NCBI GenBank assembly: GCA_025058835.1 | Contig: JANXEI010000001.1 | Coordinates: forward strand, 252,561 to 316,560 | From: Acidilobaceae archaeon | Lineage (GTDB): Archaea; Thermoproteota; Thermoprotei_A; Sulfolobales; Acidilobaceae | Reading direction: 5' to 3' | DNA length: 64,000 nt | Shown here: positions 51,310-58,660 of the stretch, one piece after another | Numbering within the stretch: position 1 is the stretch's first letter | Layout: the number at the start of each line of letters is the position of its first letter | Program-made: the position numbers and the translations under genes | Notes under the pieces: model-generated | Databases searched by the model: none | Seen by the model: the letters and a program-made list of their open reading frames with translations, nothing else | Told to the model about the DNA's origin: nothing

Positions 51310-51938
51310 GTCCCACCACCCAGCGCAGTCTGGATCCTTGCTATCTCAGGCCCTGTGGTCTCCTCTCCCACGAGGGCTCCCTTCGAATTAGCAACAAGTC
51401 CAACCCTTATCAAGGATACTCCGAAATTAACGGTGCCCTGCATGAGGGGGACGCCGAAGAGGTCTTGCAAGCTCTTCACCTCCTCATCGCTCGCCTCGGG
51501 GCACACGAGGCCTCCTCTGTCTGTGACCACAACCACAGAGCCCACCACGCTCGAGCCGCAGACTGTCGTCTTCACGACCTCAACCTCCAGTGTGTCCCTC
51601 ACCACCCTCAACGCCTCCTGGTCCATGTAAGGGTAAACCACTGCGGCCTTGCTGTTGGAAGCTAACAGGTTTCCTAGAGCGTTCTCCTTTGCCTTGAGCA
51701 CTGCAACGTTCACGTCCCCCACGATCTCCTTTACCCTTTTCTGCTCCTCCTCCGTTACCATGCGAGGCAGGAGGAGGCCGTTCTTGTTGCCTGCGAGTAG
51801 AACTCCCAAGAGCCTTGTGGAGAGGAGCGTGATCTCGCCTACTCTCTCCACGGCGAGGACTTCAGCGATGAGCTGCTTGGCCTTCTCTTCCGTGCCGGGA
51901 GGAACAAGGGCATAGTCCTCAGAAGCGTAGATATACAC
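51306..51938 (-). CDS. eif6: Translation initiation factor aIF6
   Basis: Anti-association factor that binds the large ribosomal subunit. The 210 residues form the five-fold pentein, with the repeat character visible in LGVLLAGNKNGLLLP, NLLASNSKAAVVYP, VVVTDRGGLVCPEAS and VGLVANSKGALVGEETTGPE. The last ends in the motif typical of the family. It lies between L31e and LX, overlapping LX by 4 nt. Confidence 0.96.
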   Translation of the reverse strand: MYIYASEDYALVPPGTEEKAKQLIAEVLAVERVGEITLLSTRLLGVLLAGNKNGLLLPRMVTEEEQKRVKEIVGDVNVAVLKAKENALGNLLASNSKAAVVYPYMDQEALRVVRDTLEVEVVKTTVCGSSVVGSVVVVTDRGGLVCPEASDEEVKSLQDLFGVPLMQGTVNFGVSLIRVGLVANSKGALVGEETTGPEIARIQTALGGGT

Positions 51939-51994
51939 GCCTATGTTCGGGTTACCGTTAAGGCTGAGCTTGGCGACCTCGAAACGCTTGGCCT

Positions 51995-52318
51995 TCAGCC
52001 CTTCGCTCCCTCCATAGGACCGGGCTTCAACCTCTCCGCAGCAAGCCTTACCCTAGCTATCCTCACTTCCTTCTCCTCCCCTTCGGGCTTCTCCGTCTTC
52101 ACATCCACCACTACCTTAATCCTCCTCGGTGGCCTCTCCCTGCTCCTCTCCCAGATGACTTCGTTTACCTCATTCATTATCAACACTCTCTCAGCCTTGG
52201 TATGCCTCTTCACGAACTCCCTCAGCAGCCTTATGGCCCTATCTGCCCTGTTTACCCTCTTCCCTCTATATGCCTCCCCGAATGGGACCACGAAGACCCA
52301 CTTACCCCTCTCAGGCAT
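51995..52318 (-). CDS. rpl31e: Ribosomal protein L31e (eL31)
   Basis: Large subunit protein of 107 residues near the exit tunnel. RGKRVNRADRAIRLLREFV is the family core, followed by NEVIWERSRERPPRRIKV. It has a C-terminal charged extension (EKPEGEEKEV). It starts 4 bp after the L39e stop. Confidence 0.95.
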   Translation of the reverse strand: MPERGKWVFVVPFGEAYRGKRVNRADRAIRLLREFVKRHTKAERVLIMNEVNEVIWERSRERPPRRIKVVVDVKTEKPEGEEKEVRIARVRLAAERLKPGPMEGAKG

Positions 52319-52322
52319 GGCT

Positions 52323-52478
52323 CTACACCTTGAGCTTACTCACTCTCCAATTCCTCCTAACGGGGCTGAACCTCACCTTTCTCAAAGTCCTCGCTATCAC
52401 CCACGGGGGCAGCGCCCTTTTGCTCTTGTTAGCTCTTGCCAACCTAAGCTTCCTTGCAAGGGGCTTGTTCCGCGCCAC
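52323..52478 (-). CDS. rpl39e: Ribosomal protein L39e (eL39)
   Basis: A 51-residue, very basic protein lining the exit tunnel. It reads [20 protein letters not shown], then [20 protein letters not shown] and [11 protein letters not shown], matching the family closely ([15 protein letters not shown] and RRNWR). Start is GTG 52478, 3 bp after the PDCD5 stop, and the stop is 4 bp before L31e. Easily missed because of its size. Confidence 0.97.
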   Translation of the reverse strand: MARNKPLARKLRLARANKSKRALPPWVIARTLRKVRFSPVRRNWRVSKLKV

Positions 52479-52481
52479 CTC

Positions 52482-52829
52482 TCACTTCCTCCTGAAAGTG
52501 ATCTTGTAATCCTTCCTGGTTCTCTCGCTCAGTTCCGTTAGCAGACTCTTAATTACCTCCTCCCCCACAGGCGGCTTAAGCCTGCCTGCGCTCGTGAGCT
52601 GAATTATGTAGTCTTCTATTACCTTCGCGAGTTCAGGCTTCACGAGCGCTATGTTAGTTAGCCTGCTCCTAGCCTCGCTGGTCAGCAGGCTCCTCAGCAG
52701 CGCCTCCCTCTGGCTCTCCGCTTCCCTCCTCTTCCTCTCCTCCTCAAGCCTCCTCTGCATCTCAGCCATCTTCCTGCTCCTTATCGCCTCGAGCTCCTCG
52801 TCAACGTAGTCCTCGCCCATCTCCCCCAC
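52482..52829 (-). CDS. PDCD5-like DNA-binding protein (TFAR19 family)
   Basis: 115 residues. The archaeal homologue of eukaryotic PDCD5, annotated as a DNA-binding protein of unclear function. The N-terminus is charged coiled helix (ELEAIRSRKMAEMQRRLEEE), and the core is the three-helix bundle SEARSRLTNIALVKPELAKV with a C-terminal KDYKITFRRK. It lies between S19e and L39e as in many crenarchaea. Confidence 0.93.
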   Translation of the reverse strand: MGEMGEDYVDEELEAIRSRKMAEMQRRLEEERKRREAESQREALLRSLLTSEARSRLTNIALVKPELAKVIEDYIIQLTSAGRLKPPVGEEVIKSLLTELSERTRKDYKITFRRK

Positions 52830-52830
52830 C

Positions 52831-53289
52831 TCACATATACTTTGAGAGCTCTGGCATGCTCTTGACCAGCTCCTCCATTACTTCTTTCGCAGCAACGTCG
52901 AGCATGCTCCTCCCTTTAGCGGAGAGGGTCCTCCCCCTGCCCGGCACCTTGACTACGAGGCCCGCAGCCTCTAGCTGCTGGAGAATCTCTCTAGCCACGC
53001 TACCAGAGCCCTCTCTGAAGTGCGGTGGAGCGGAGCCTCTCCTTTTCCTCCCTCCGTAGATAACTCTCATAGCCCCTACCCCCACGGGCTCTCCTGACTT
53101 GTACAGCTTCCTCATGACAGAGGCAGCTCTCACATACCACCAGTCAGCCTCCCGAGGCGGGTATTCTTTGAACGACCCCGTTTTCGCAAAGAGAGCCCAT
53201 TGAGGCGGCTTGATCTCTTTGTATTCCCTGAGCTTCTGGGCCACCCTCCTTATCAGCGCCTCTGCAGGCACCTGCACTGCGTTTACCAA
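52831..53289 (-). CDS. rps19e: Ribosomal protein S19e (eS19)
   Basis: Small subunit protein of 152 residues. PPQWALFAKTGSFKEYPP and DWWYVRAASVMRKLYKSGEP are family hallmarks, with GRKRRGSAPPHFREGSGSVA following. It is one bp from the PDCD5-like gene. Confidence 0.96.
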   Translation of the reverse strand: MVNAVQVPAEALIRRVAQKLREYKEIKPPQWALFAKTGSFKEYPPREADWWYVRAASVMRKLYKSGEPVGVGAMRVIYGGRKRRGSAPPHFREGSGSVAREILQQLEAAGLVVKVPGRGRTLSAKGRSMLDVAAKEVMEELVKSMPELSKYM

Positions 53290-53301
53290 ACCCTACACCC
53301 C

Positions 53302-53580
53302 TTACTTGCTCCCATAGGGGGAGCCAGCCCTTTTAGGCTTATATAGGATGAAGGTTCTCCCCCGTACCTCCACTAGCCTAGCCCCTAGAGCCTTCGCGAT
53401 CCGGGCAGCCAGCTCCCTTCTGCCCTCCTCTAGCTCTGGCACGGTTCTGAGCATCTTCACCTTCACCAACTCCTGCTTCTTGAACCTCTCCTCTATTTCC
53501 CTCAACACGCTCCCCTCGAGCCCTCTCTTCCCCACAATCACGTCAGCCCTCTCTGCCGCCTTTTCCCTCGCCCTCTTCAC
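53302..53580 (-). CDS. CRM/YhbY domain RNA-binding protein
   Basis: 92 residues. The YhbY/CRM fold binds the pre-ribosomal subunit or other RNA; the family motif GKxG appears as VIVGKRGLEGSVLREIEERF (residues ~15-34). KKQELVKVKML and VEVRGRTFILYKP complete it. The start ATG 53580 lies inside the RNase P gene (38-nt overlap), so the first residues may be shorter than given. A ribosome biogenesis role fits the neighbours. Confidence 0.85.
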   Translation of the reverse strand: MKRAREKAAERADVIVGKRGLEGSVLREIEERFKKQELVKVKMLRTVPELEEGRRELAARIAKALGARLVEVRGRTFILYKPKRAGSPYGSK

Positions 53581-53911
53581 GACCTCTTCCCCTCTTGTAG
53601 GGGTATCTATGTATATAACCGCATGCGAGACACCTCACAACCACATATGAGAACCTGCCCTGACTCCTGGTCCTCACAGAGGCAGAGAGTCCCGGAAGAA
53701 GGGGGAGTCGACAGCTCTTGCAGATCTTCCTCTTCAGCTCCCTACGAGGCCTCACCCTCGTCCTCATTGACAGCTTGAGTAGATATTCGCAAGCCTCCCT
53801 CGCCCTCCTCTCGTTCCCCCTCCTCAGCTCCGAGAGGGCGAAATCAAAGATGATCTCCTGCCTCTGCCTAACGAGGTCTGCCAGGAGCCTACGCCTGCTC
53901 TCCCTCTTCAA
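53543..53911 (-). CDS. rnp4: Ribonuclease P protein component 4 (Rpp21)
   Basis: Protein subunit of archaeal RNase P, which matures tRNA 5' ends; it binds the specificity domain with Rpp29. 122 residues: helices at the N-terminus (RRLLADLVRQRQEIIFDFAL), then a zinc ribbon CKSC (residues ~66-69) and CLAC (~94-97), then a basic tail. The last ~13 residues are Gly/Arg/Glu-rich and overlap the start of the CRM-domain gene by 38 nt. It also overlaps the end of the ligase gene by 23 nt. Confidence 0.92.
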   Translation of the reverse strand: MKRESRRRLLADLVRQRQEIIFDFALSELRRGNERRAREACEYLLKLSMRTRVRPRRELKRKICKSCRLPLLPGLSASVRTRSQGRFSYVVVRCLACGYIHRYPYKRGRGREEGEGKGGREG

Positions 53912-55685
53912 CCTTCTTCAGCTGCCTCCTGTACATCTCGACTATCTCCCCTTCTGTCGTAGCATCCTCAGGCCTCTTGTCCTCACGCCACCTAACGAAC
54001 CTAGGGAACCTGATCGAGACCCCCACGCCCTCCTTGACAGCGTTGAGCCCGCAGGTGTGGATGGGGGAGAGGGTGAGCTCTGCGCCGAGCACCTCTGCAA
54101 CGTAGTGGGGAACGACCCACACGTCGGGCTTCATGCGGGAGTCCACGCGGGGGTGCCGCTGCGGAATTATCTTGTCCTTCAACATCTCGTTCATCCTGTC
54201 AAGCTCCTCGTCGGTGAAGCCCGTCGCCATCTTGCAGACTGTCTTGAACATGTCCTCCTCTGGGTCGTAAGCTGCCATGAGCAGGCTGCTCAGCTTCCCC
54301 CCTCTCTTGCCAGTTCCGTAGAAAGCCCCCACGACCACAAGGTCTACCGTATCTATCATTTCGCTCTTGTAGTCTCTCTTGTACTTCACCCAAAGCCATC
54401 CCCTGGCGCCCGCAGTATAAACGCTCTTGTCGTGAATTGCCTTCACCATGATGCCCTCTGCCCCCTGTTCCACGGCCTCTAGGAAGAACTTCTCTACCTC
54501 CTCCGCTTCCTCCACAACCTTGTACTTCGCGATCTCCCAGCTCTCGGATGGCTCCACAATGCTCTCCAGCACCTCCCTCCTTACGGGCAAGGGCTCTAGG
54601 GTGAGGTCCCTCCCGTCCACGTAGAGGGCGTCGAAGAGGAAGACCTTGACGGGCACCTCCTTTACTGCCCTTTCTATTTCGTGCTTCCTCTTCCTGTGCA
54701 TGAGCTCTTGGAAGGGCCTCATGTCTCCCGTCTCTGGGTCTATTGCCACGACCTCCCCCTCCACTATAGCCTCCCTTGCCTTGATCCCCCTCCTTGCCAT
54801 CTCAACTACATCAGGATACCGTAGCGTGATGTTCTCCAGCTTCCTTGAGAACATGATGACCTTGTCTCCCCTCTTGTGTATCTGAGCCCTCTCTCCATCG
54901 TACTTGAACTCCGCTATAGCCCTCCCTCCTACCTTCTCCATGATCTCTCTCGCGTCCCTCCCCCTCTCTGCCAACATAGGCCTGATGGGGATTTCCACTT
55001 GCGGCTCGACCCTCTGGAGCTCCTCAACCCCTTTCGTAGCAATGATCCTCGCTACGTCGCCAAGGTCTGCCCTCAGGTTGTAGGCCCTCTCGACCTGAGG
55101 CCGGAGCTCAGAGCTGCCGCCGAAAGCAATAGCCAAAGCGTCGAGGATGGTGGCATCCCCTACCCCCACCCTTAGCCTCCCCTCTACCAGCCTTACCAGG
55201 TATTTCGCCTCAGTGGGACCGGCATCTGAGAGGAGGCCGGCAAGGCTCCTGATCTTCAGGTCCCTGCTACCCTCTCCGATAGCGTAGGCAATACGGACCA
55301 AAGCGTCATAGACGCGGGAGACGGTAAGCTCCCTCCTCTCCTCCCCTAGCAGTCCAGCCAACCCTCTCCTCGGCCTCGAGGCGAGCCTCTCTGCTACCTC
55401 GCCCAGATCTCCCGTGGCCTTGAAGGACTTACTCACTGCCTCCTCGCTCGCCCCGAAGGCAATGCTGATGGCCTTGATTATGTACTTCTCCCCTACCCCT
55501 AGCTCCGGTATTTCCTTCCACTCAGGGCCCAGCCTCCCCTGAACGAGGTAAACTACCTTGTCGATGACTTGCGGCGGCGTCTGGAGGAAGAGCTGGACAA
55601 GCATCTGGGTGATCTGGGTCCTCGCGCTGATGTTCTCAAGAGCCTGGAGAGTCTTTGCCAGCGCCTCAAATTTGAGGTCTTCCAT
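53889..55685 (-). CDS. lig: ATP-dependent DNA ligase
   Basis: Replicative ligase of 598 residues. Residues ~1-220 are the DNA-binding domain. The nucleotidyltransferase domain begins near PMLAERG and holds the AMP-accepting Lys261 in AEFKYDGERAQIH, with later motifs VIMFSRK, VEGEVVAID, EGIMVKAI and WVKYKRDY, the last in the OB domain. The ATG at 55685 follows CGGGGGGAGC. It leads the operon with RNase P component 4. Confidence 0.97.
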   Translation of the reverse strand: MEDLKFEALAKTLQALENISARTQITQMLVQLFLQTPPQVIDKVVYLVQGRLGPEWKEIPELGVGEKYIIKAISIAFGASEEAVSKSFKATGDLGEVAERLASRPRRGLAGLLGEERRELTVSRVYDALVRIAYAIGEGSRDLKIRSLAGLLSDAGPTEAKYLVRLVEGRLRVGVGDATILDALAIAFGGSSELRPQVERAYNLRADLGDVARIIATKGVEELQRVEPQVEIPIRPMLAERGRDAREIMEKVGGRAIAEFKYDGERAQIHKRGDKVIMFSRKLENITLRYPDVVEMARRGIKAREAIVEGEVVAIDPETGDMRPFQELMHRKRKHEIERAVKEVPVKVFLFDALYVDGRDLTLEPLPVRREVLESIVEPSESWEIAKYKVVEEAEEVEKFFLEAVEQGAEGIMVKAIHDKSVYTAGARGWLWVKYKRDYKSEMIDTVDLVVVGAFYGTGKRGGKLSSLLMAAYDPEEDMFKTVCKMATGFTDEELDRMNEMLKDKIIPQRHPRVDSRMKPDVWVVPHYVAEVLGAELTLSPIHTCGLNAVKEGVGVSIRFPRFVRWREDKRPEDATTEGEIVEMYRRQLKKVEEGEQA

Positions 55686-55698
55686 GCTCCCCCCGCCT

Positions 55699-55711
55699 TT
55701 GTTTAAGCCCT
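55699..55711 (-). promoter_or_regulatory. TATA box of the ligase operon
   Basis: Minus-strand GGGCTTAAACAAA is centred ~20 nt before ATG 55685, predicting a leaderless or very short leader. The nearby GGGGGAGC may still act in ribosome binding. Confidence 0.4.
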
Positions 55712-55733
55712 GGAGGTTAAAGTAGGAGGGGCG

Positions 55734-55820
55734 ATGAGAGATCTCGTTCCCGACTCGATGAGGGCGGGTGCAAAAGTCGAGCCCCTAATTAGCTCTGGCA
55801 AGATCTCGAGATTGGGATGA
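55734..55820 (+). other. Possible 28-codon ORF in a 191-bp gap
   Basis: The gap 55686-55876 holds no recognised gene. On the plus strand ATG 55734 follows a strong AGGAGG and opens 28 codons (MRDLVPDSMRAGAKVEPLIS first). The segment also contains GCGATGA and CGATGAG, weakly like C boxes. It could be a micro-protein, a small RNA or nothing; homology in relatives would decide. Confidence 0.2.
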
Positions 55821-55876
55821 TCTGGCCGACATAGTCCGAGGCTGGCGCCTTTGAGGAAGGGTCAATGAGCTGACCG

Positions 55877-56164
55877 CTAGGGGAGCAGGTTATAGACTGC
55901 AGTCCAGGCGGAGAGGAAGAGCAGGATCTGAGCCAGAAGCGACTCCAAGAGAGTACCCCTCGTAGGGAAAAGGGGCGGCATGACTCTACTAACGGCAAGA
56001 AGGAGGGCAGCGTTAGCCGCCAAGCCAAAGAGAGTAAGAATCGAGGCTGAACGACTGTCGAGAGCGATCTGTGAAGCAACGATCCCGAAGACGACGCCGG
56101 AGACAAAGCCTAGAGCGCCCGCGACCAGGATGTGCTTCCGATAGAGGGTGAGAGCCTCCCTCAT
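55877..56164 (-). CDS. Small membrane protein of unknown function
   Basis: 95 residues with three predicted helices (ILVAGALGFVSGVVFGIVAS, ILTLFGLAANAALLLAVS and LLAQILLFLSAWTAVYN). Its ATG overlaps the stop of the PIN-domain gene (4 nt), so it is the last gene of that run. No family is recognised. Hydrophobic periodicity and coupled start support a real gene; the alternative frame at 55789-56106 has the character of a shadow. Confidence 0.65.
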   Translation of the reverse strand: MREALTLYRKHILVAGALGFVSGVVFGIVASQIALDSRSASILTLFGLAANAALLLAVSRVMPPLFPTRGTLLESLLAQILLFLSAWTAVYNLLP

Positions 56165-56583
56165 CTCCTCCTCGCCTCCCTGATCTTCCTGTACCTTATT
56201 CCCATGACCTCAAAGCCCGCCCTCACGAGCGCGAGTTGAAGTCTCTTGTCATCCGTTGCCACCTTCACCCTGCACCTCTCCGAGAGCTTCAGGGCGAGGG
56301 CGATGACGGATATATCTGCGGGGCTCAACTCCCTCTCAACACCTACCCTTCTCGCAGCCTCTTTTGCCATTGATATAAAGGCTGGAGGGGGCTCCACTAC
56401 GAGGAGTTTCCCTGAGGCCAAGGCTCTTTCGACTAGATCCTTGCTCTCAGCGTCCTTTACCTCCTCTATCACCTGCGGAGTAACGTAACAGCTCACCCTC
56501 AAGGGCAGTCCAGACAGCACTGGCCCTGTGTCTGCTATTACGACCTCACCAGTATGTGAGCACTCTTGTGTAGAGCCGCTCAT
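56161..56583 (-). CDS. PIN-domain endonuclease, Nob1-like
   Basis: 140 residues. The PIN nuclease acid residues are visible in IADTGPVLSG, TPQVIEEVKD, LSPADISVIALAL and VATDDKRLQLA. The order and spacing match archaeal Nob1, which cleaves the 3' end of 16S rRNA. The C-terminal zinc ribbon of full-length Nob1 is absent, as I recall for some crenarchaeal versions. It overlaps the NAD kinase gene by 38 nt upstream and the membrane protein downstream by 4 nt. Confidence 0.82.
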   Translation of the reverse strand: MSGSTQECSHTGEVVIADTGPVLSGLPLRVSCYVTPQVIEEVKDAESKDLVERALASGKLLVVEPPPAFISMAKEAARRVGVERELSPADISVIALALKLSERCRVKVATDDKRLQLALVRAGFEVMGIRYRKIREARRR

Positions 56584-57385
56584 AAAAGTTCTCTCCCCTC
56601 TTAAAGCGGGCCATTTTCACGCCGAAGTTACAAGGACCTACGGCTATGGTGCTTCCCGGCCTCAGCTCGCTCGTCACCTGCCCATCAAGGCTCAAGTACG
56701 CCTCGTTGCTGTTTGCGGTCAGCGAGATCTCCACATATGACTCTCCCGGTATCACTATGGGTCGAAGGTGGAGCTGGACCGGGTTCAGGGGGACCACCAC
56801 GTTAACCCTCAGCCTAGGGTCCACTATAGGGCCTCCAGCACTGAGCGCGTGAGCCGTGCTGCCTATGGTTGTGGAGACTATGATGCCGTCGCCATCTATC
56901 CTCATCGCCACGTAACCATCCACTGAGGCTATGAGCCTCACCATTTTGCCCATCTTTGCGAGGAGGACTGCATCGTTCATGACGCAAGGGAAGGCCTCGT
57001 TGTTCACGTAAACTGCTAGACGCGGGTATTCCACCACCTTATACCTGCCCTCTATGAAGTCCTTCACCCTCTCCTCCACTTCGTATCTGTCGACCTCTAG
57101 CAGGAACCCTCTCTTGCCTGCCCTAATGCCTAGGAGCACAGGGCTTTCCCTTTGGATGCTAAGCAGAGTGCGGAGGAGGGTGCCGTCGCCGCCTATCACT
57201 ATCAACTTCTCCGGCAGCTCTCCCTTCAGGCTGAACCTCTCGTACGAGCTCAGTTCCGGATAGTCCGTGCTCTTCTCCACTGCGAAGCCTACGTTCAGGG
57301 ACTCGAGCGTTCTCGCCACTCTCTGGGCCACCTCTTGGGCGAGGCTGCTCTCCCTCTTCACGACGAGCCCCACAGAAGCCTTCAA
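56546..57385 (-). CDS. nadK: NAD kinase
   Basis: Phosphorylates NAD to NADP. The 279 residues contain the VIGGDGTLLRTL motif with the catalytic Asp, the downstream VMNDAVLLAK (NE/D motif) and IVSTTIGSTAHALSAGGPIV, all standard. Start is ATG 57385. The last 38 nt overlap the PIN-domain gene. Confidence 0.95.
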   Translation of the reverse strand: MKASVGLVVKRESSLAQEVAQRVARTLESLNVGFAVEKSTDYPELSSYERFSLKGELPEKLIVIGGDGTLLRTLLSIQRESPVLLGIRAGKRGFLLEVDRYEVEERVKDFIEGRYKVVEYPRLAVYVNNEAFPCVMNDAVLLAKMGKMVRLIASVDGYVAMRIDGDGIIVSTTIGSTAHALSAGGPIVDPRLRVNVVVPLNPVQLHLRPIVIPGESYVEISLTANSNEAYLSLDGQVTSELRPGSTIAVGPCNFGVKMARFKRGENFYERLYTRVLTYW

Positions 57386-57420
57386 GATGCCCCCTCCTGC
57401 TAAGAGCTCCCTCGAGGGCT

Positions 57421-57858
57421 TTAAGCGGGAAGGACGATGAGGGTCACTCTGAGCTCCTCCCCTTGAGACATGAGGCTAGTCAGCTCCCTCTTCAGGTCTC
57501 TGGCCGCCTTGTCCGCTCCTATCATGACCGTTTCAGGGCCCACGTAGGATGACTTCCTGAAGACCATCTTCTTCGTATCGCTTAGCTCTAGCCTCGAGGA
57601 GCCCCTCCCTACAACTGCGTCGCAGACTTCCCTTGCGCAGAAGAGAGCCACCAGGAGGGCATCGTCTCTGGCCATCAGCCGCTTTACTTCTTCAGGTATT
57701 TCTGCCGGCGAGATCTCGGCGCCCACCCCTATAATACAGTCGCCTCTCGGCGTGAGGTCCTCCTCCTTCGTGATCTCTAGCGTCGTCTTATGAGTGGCCC
57801 TAACGTTGTGATGCCCTCTCGCCCTGAACTCTAGCACTTTCGCCTCAGCCAGCCTCAC
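57421..57858 (-). CDS. DUF371 family archaeal protein
   Basis: 145 residues of a conserved archaeal family of unknown function. FRARGHHNVRATHKTTLEIT at the N-terminus and ITPRGDCIIGVGAEIS-like LTPRGDCIIGVGAE are its signature, with a later KSSYVGPETVMIGADKAA. The strand-rich fold and HHN/RATHKTT motif suggest a ligand-binding or enzymatic role. Start is ATG 57858, separated from the FKBP gene by a shared AT-rich box. Confidence 0.88.
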   Translation of the reverse strand: MRLAEAKVLEFRARGHHNVRATHKTTLEITKEEDLTPRGDCIIGVGAEISPAEIPEEVKRLMARDDALLVALFCAREVCDAVVGRGSSRLELSDTKKMVFRKSSYVGPETVMIGADKAARDLKRELTSLMSQGEELRVTLIVLPA

Positions 57859-57881
57859 TTTCCCTCCCGCTACCTCGAGTA

Positions 57882-57894
57882 GCCTATTAAAGGT
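57882..57894. promoter_or_regulatory. AT-rich box between DUF371 (-) and FKBP (+)
   Basis: GCCTATTAAAGGT, centre ~57888, is ~30 nt from ATG 57858 (minus) and ~35 nt from ATG 57923 (plus), the right spacing for short-leader transcripts both ways. A second weak AT stretch (CATTATTTCC) lies at 57902-57911. Confidence 0.4.
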
Positions 57895-57922
57895 CCCAGT
57901 CCATTATTTCCGGTGCTCTCGC

Positions 57923-58660
57923 ATGAGGGAGAGGAGCGCCGTACTGATCAACTATACCGTAAAGCTCGTGGAGGAGGGCAGAGAGAGGGTGATAGACACC
58001 ACCATAGAGTCGGTGGCGAAAGAGGCAGGGATATACGATCCAAACAGGGTCTATGGAGAAATGATAGCCGTCATCGGCAAAGGGACCCTGCTCCCTATAG
58101 TTGAGGAATACATTTCCCAAATGAAAGTAGGGGAGAGGAGAGAGGTGATAGCGCCGCCGGAGAAAGCATATGGACCCTACAGGGAAGACCTAGTGGTAAG
58201 GTTACCGCTCAAGCAGCTACAGCGCTACGGGATTCCTCCGCGAGTAGGAGAGGAAGTGGAGGCGGGGGGAAGGAGGGGTAGGATAGCAAAGGTGACAGAG
58301 AGGTTTGCCTTCATAGACTTCAACCACCCCTTGGCGGGCAAGACTCTGAAGATAGAGGTGGAACTAGTCAGGAGGGCTGAGACCGCAGCGGAGAAGATCT
58401 CGCTGCTCGCTGCAAGGATGCTCAGGCTCCCTCCAGATGCCGTGAGAGCAGAATATGAAGAGGGAGAAAAAGTGGCCAAGCTTGTCCTGCCGCCAGGCGT
58501 GCTAGGCCTTTCAGATCTGGAGGCGAGGCTGGGGCAGATAGCCTCAGATGTATATGATGTTCTCAAGCCGAAGAGGCTGAGCATAACTATCAATATAGAC
58601 TATCCTGAGGAGACGAAGGCTGGGGAGCAGCCTACAAGTCCCAGTACTCCCTCGTCGTAA
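57923..58660 (+). CDS. FKBP-type peptidyl-prolyl cis-trans isomerase, long archaeal form
   Basis: 245 residues. The N-terminal FKBP domain with an IF (insert-in-flap) region has VLINYTVKLVEEGRERVIDT, VIGKGTLLPIVEEYISQMKVG (shown as two pieces) and FNHPLAGKTLKIEV, the SlyD-like closing strand. A C-terminal ~85-residue domain follows that is found in long archaeal FKBPs. It is a cytoplasmic folding helper. ATG 57923. It ends convergent with the Lhr helicase gene, overlapping by 29 nt. Confidence 0.93.
   Translation: MRERSAVLINYTVKLVEEGRERVIDTTIESVAKEAGIYDPNRVYGEMIAVIGKGTLLPIVEEYISQMKVGERREVIAPPEKAYGPYREDLVVRLPLKQLQRYGIPPRVGEEVEAGGRRGRIAKVTERFAFIDFNHPLAGKTLKIEVELVRRAETAAEKISLLAARMLRLPPDAVRAEYEEGEKVAKLVLPPGVLGLSDLEARLGQIASDVYDVLKPKRLSITINIDYPEETKAGEQPTSPSTPSS

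Noticed and set aside
55789-56106. 105-codon minus-strand frame overlapping the 95-residue membrane protein
   Set aside because: Ser/Arg/Pro-rich shadow composition; the other frame has clean membrane helices and a coupled ATGA start.
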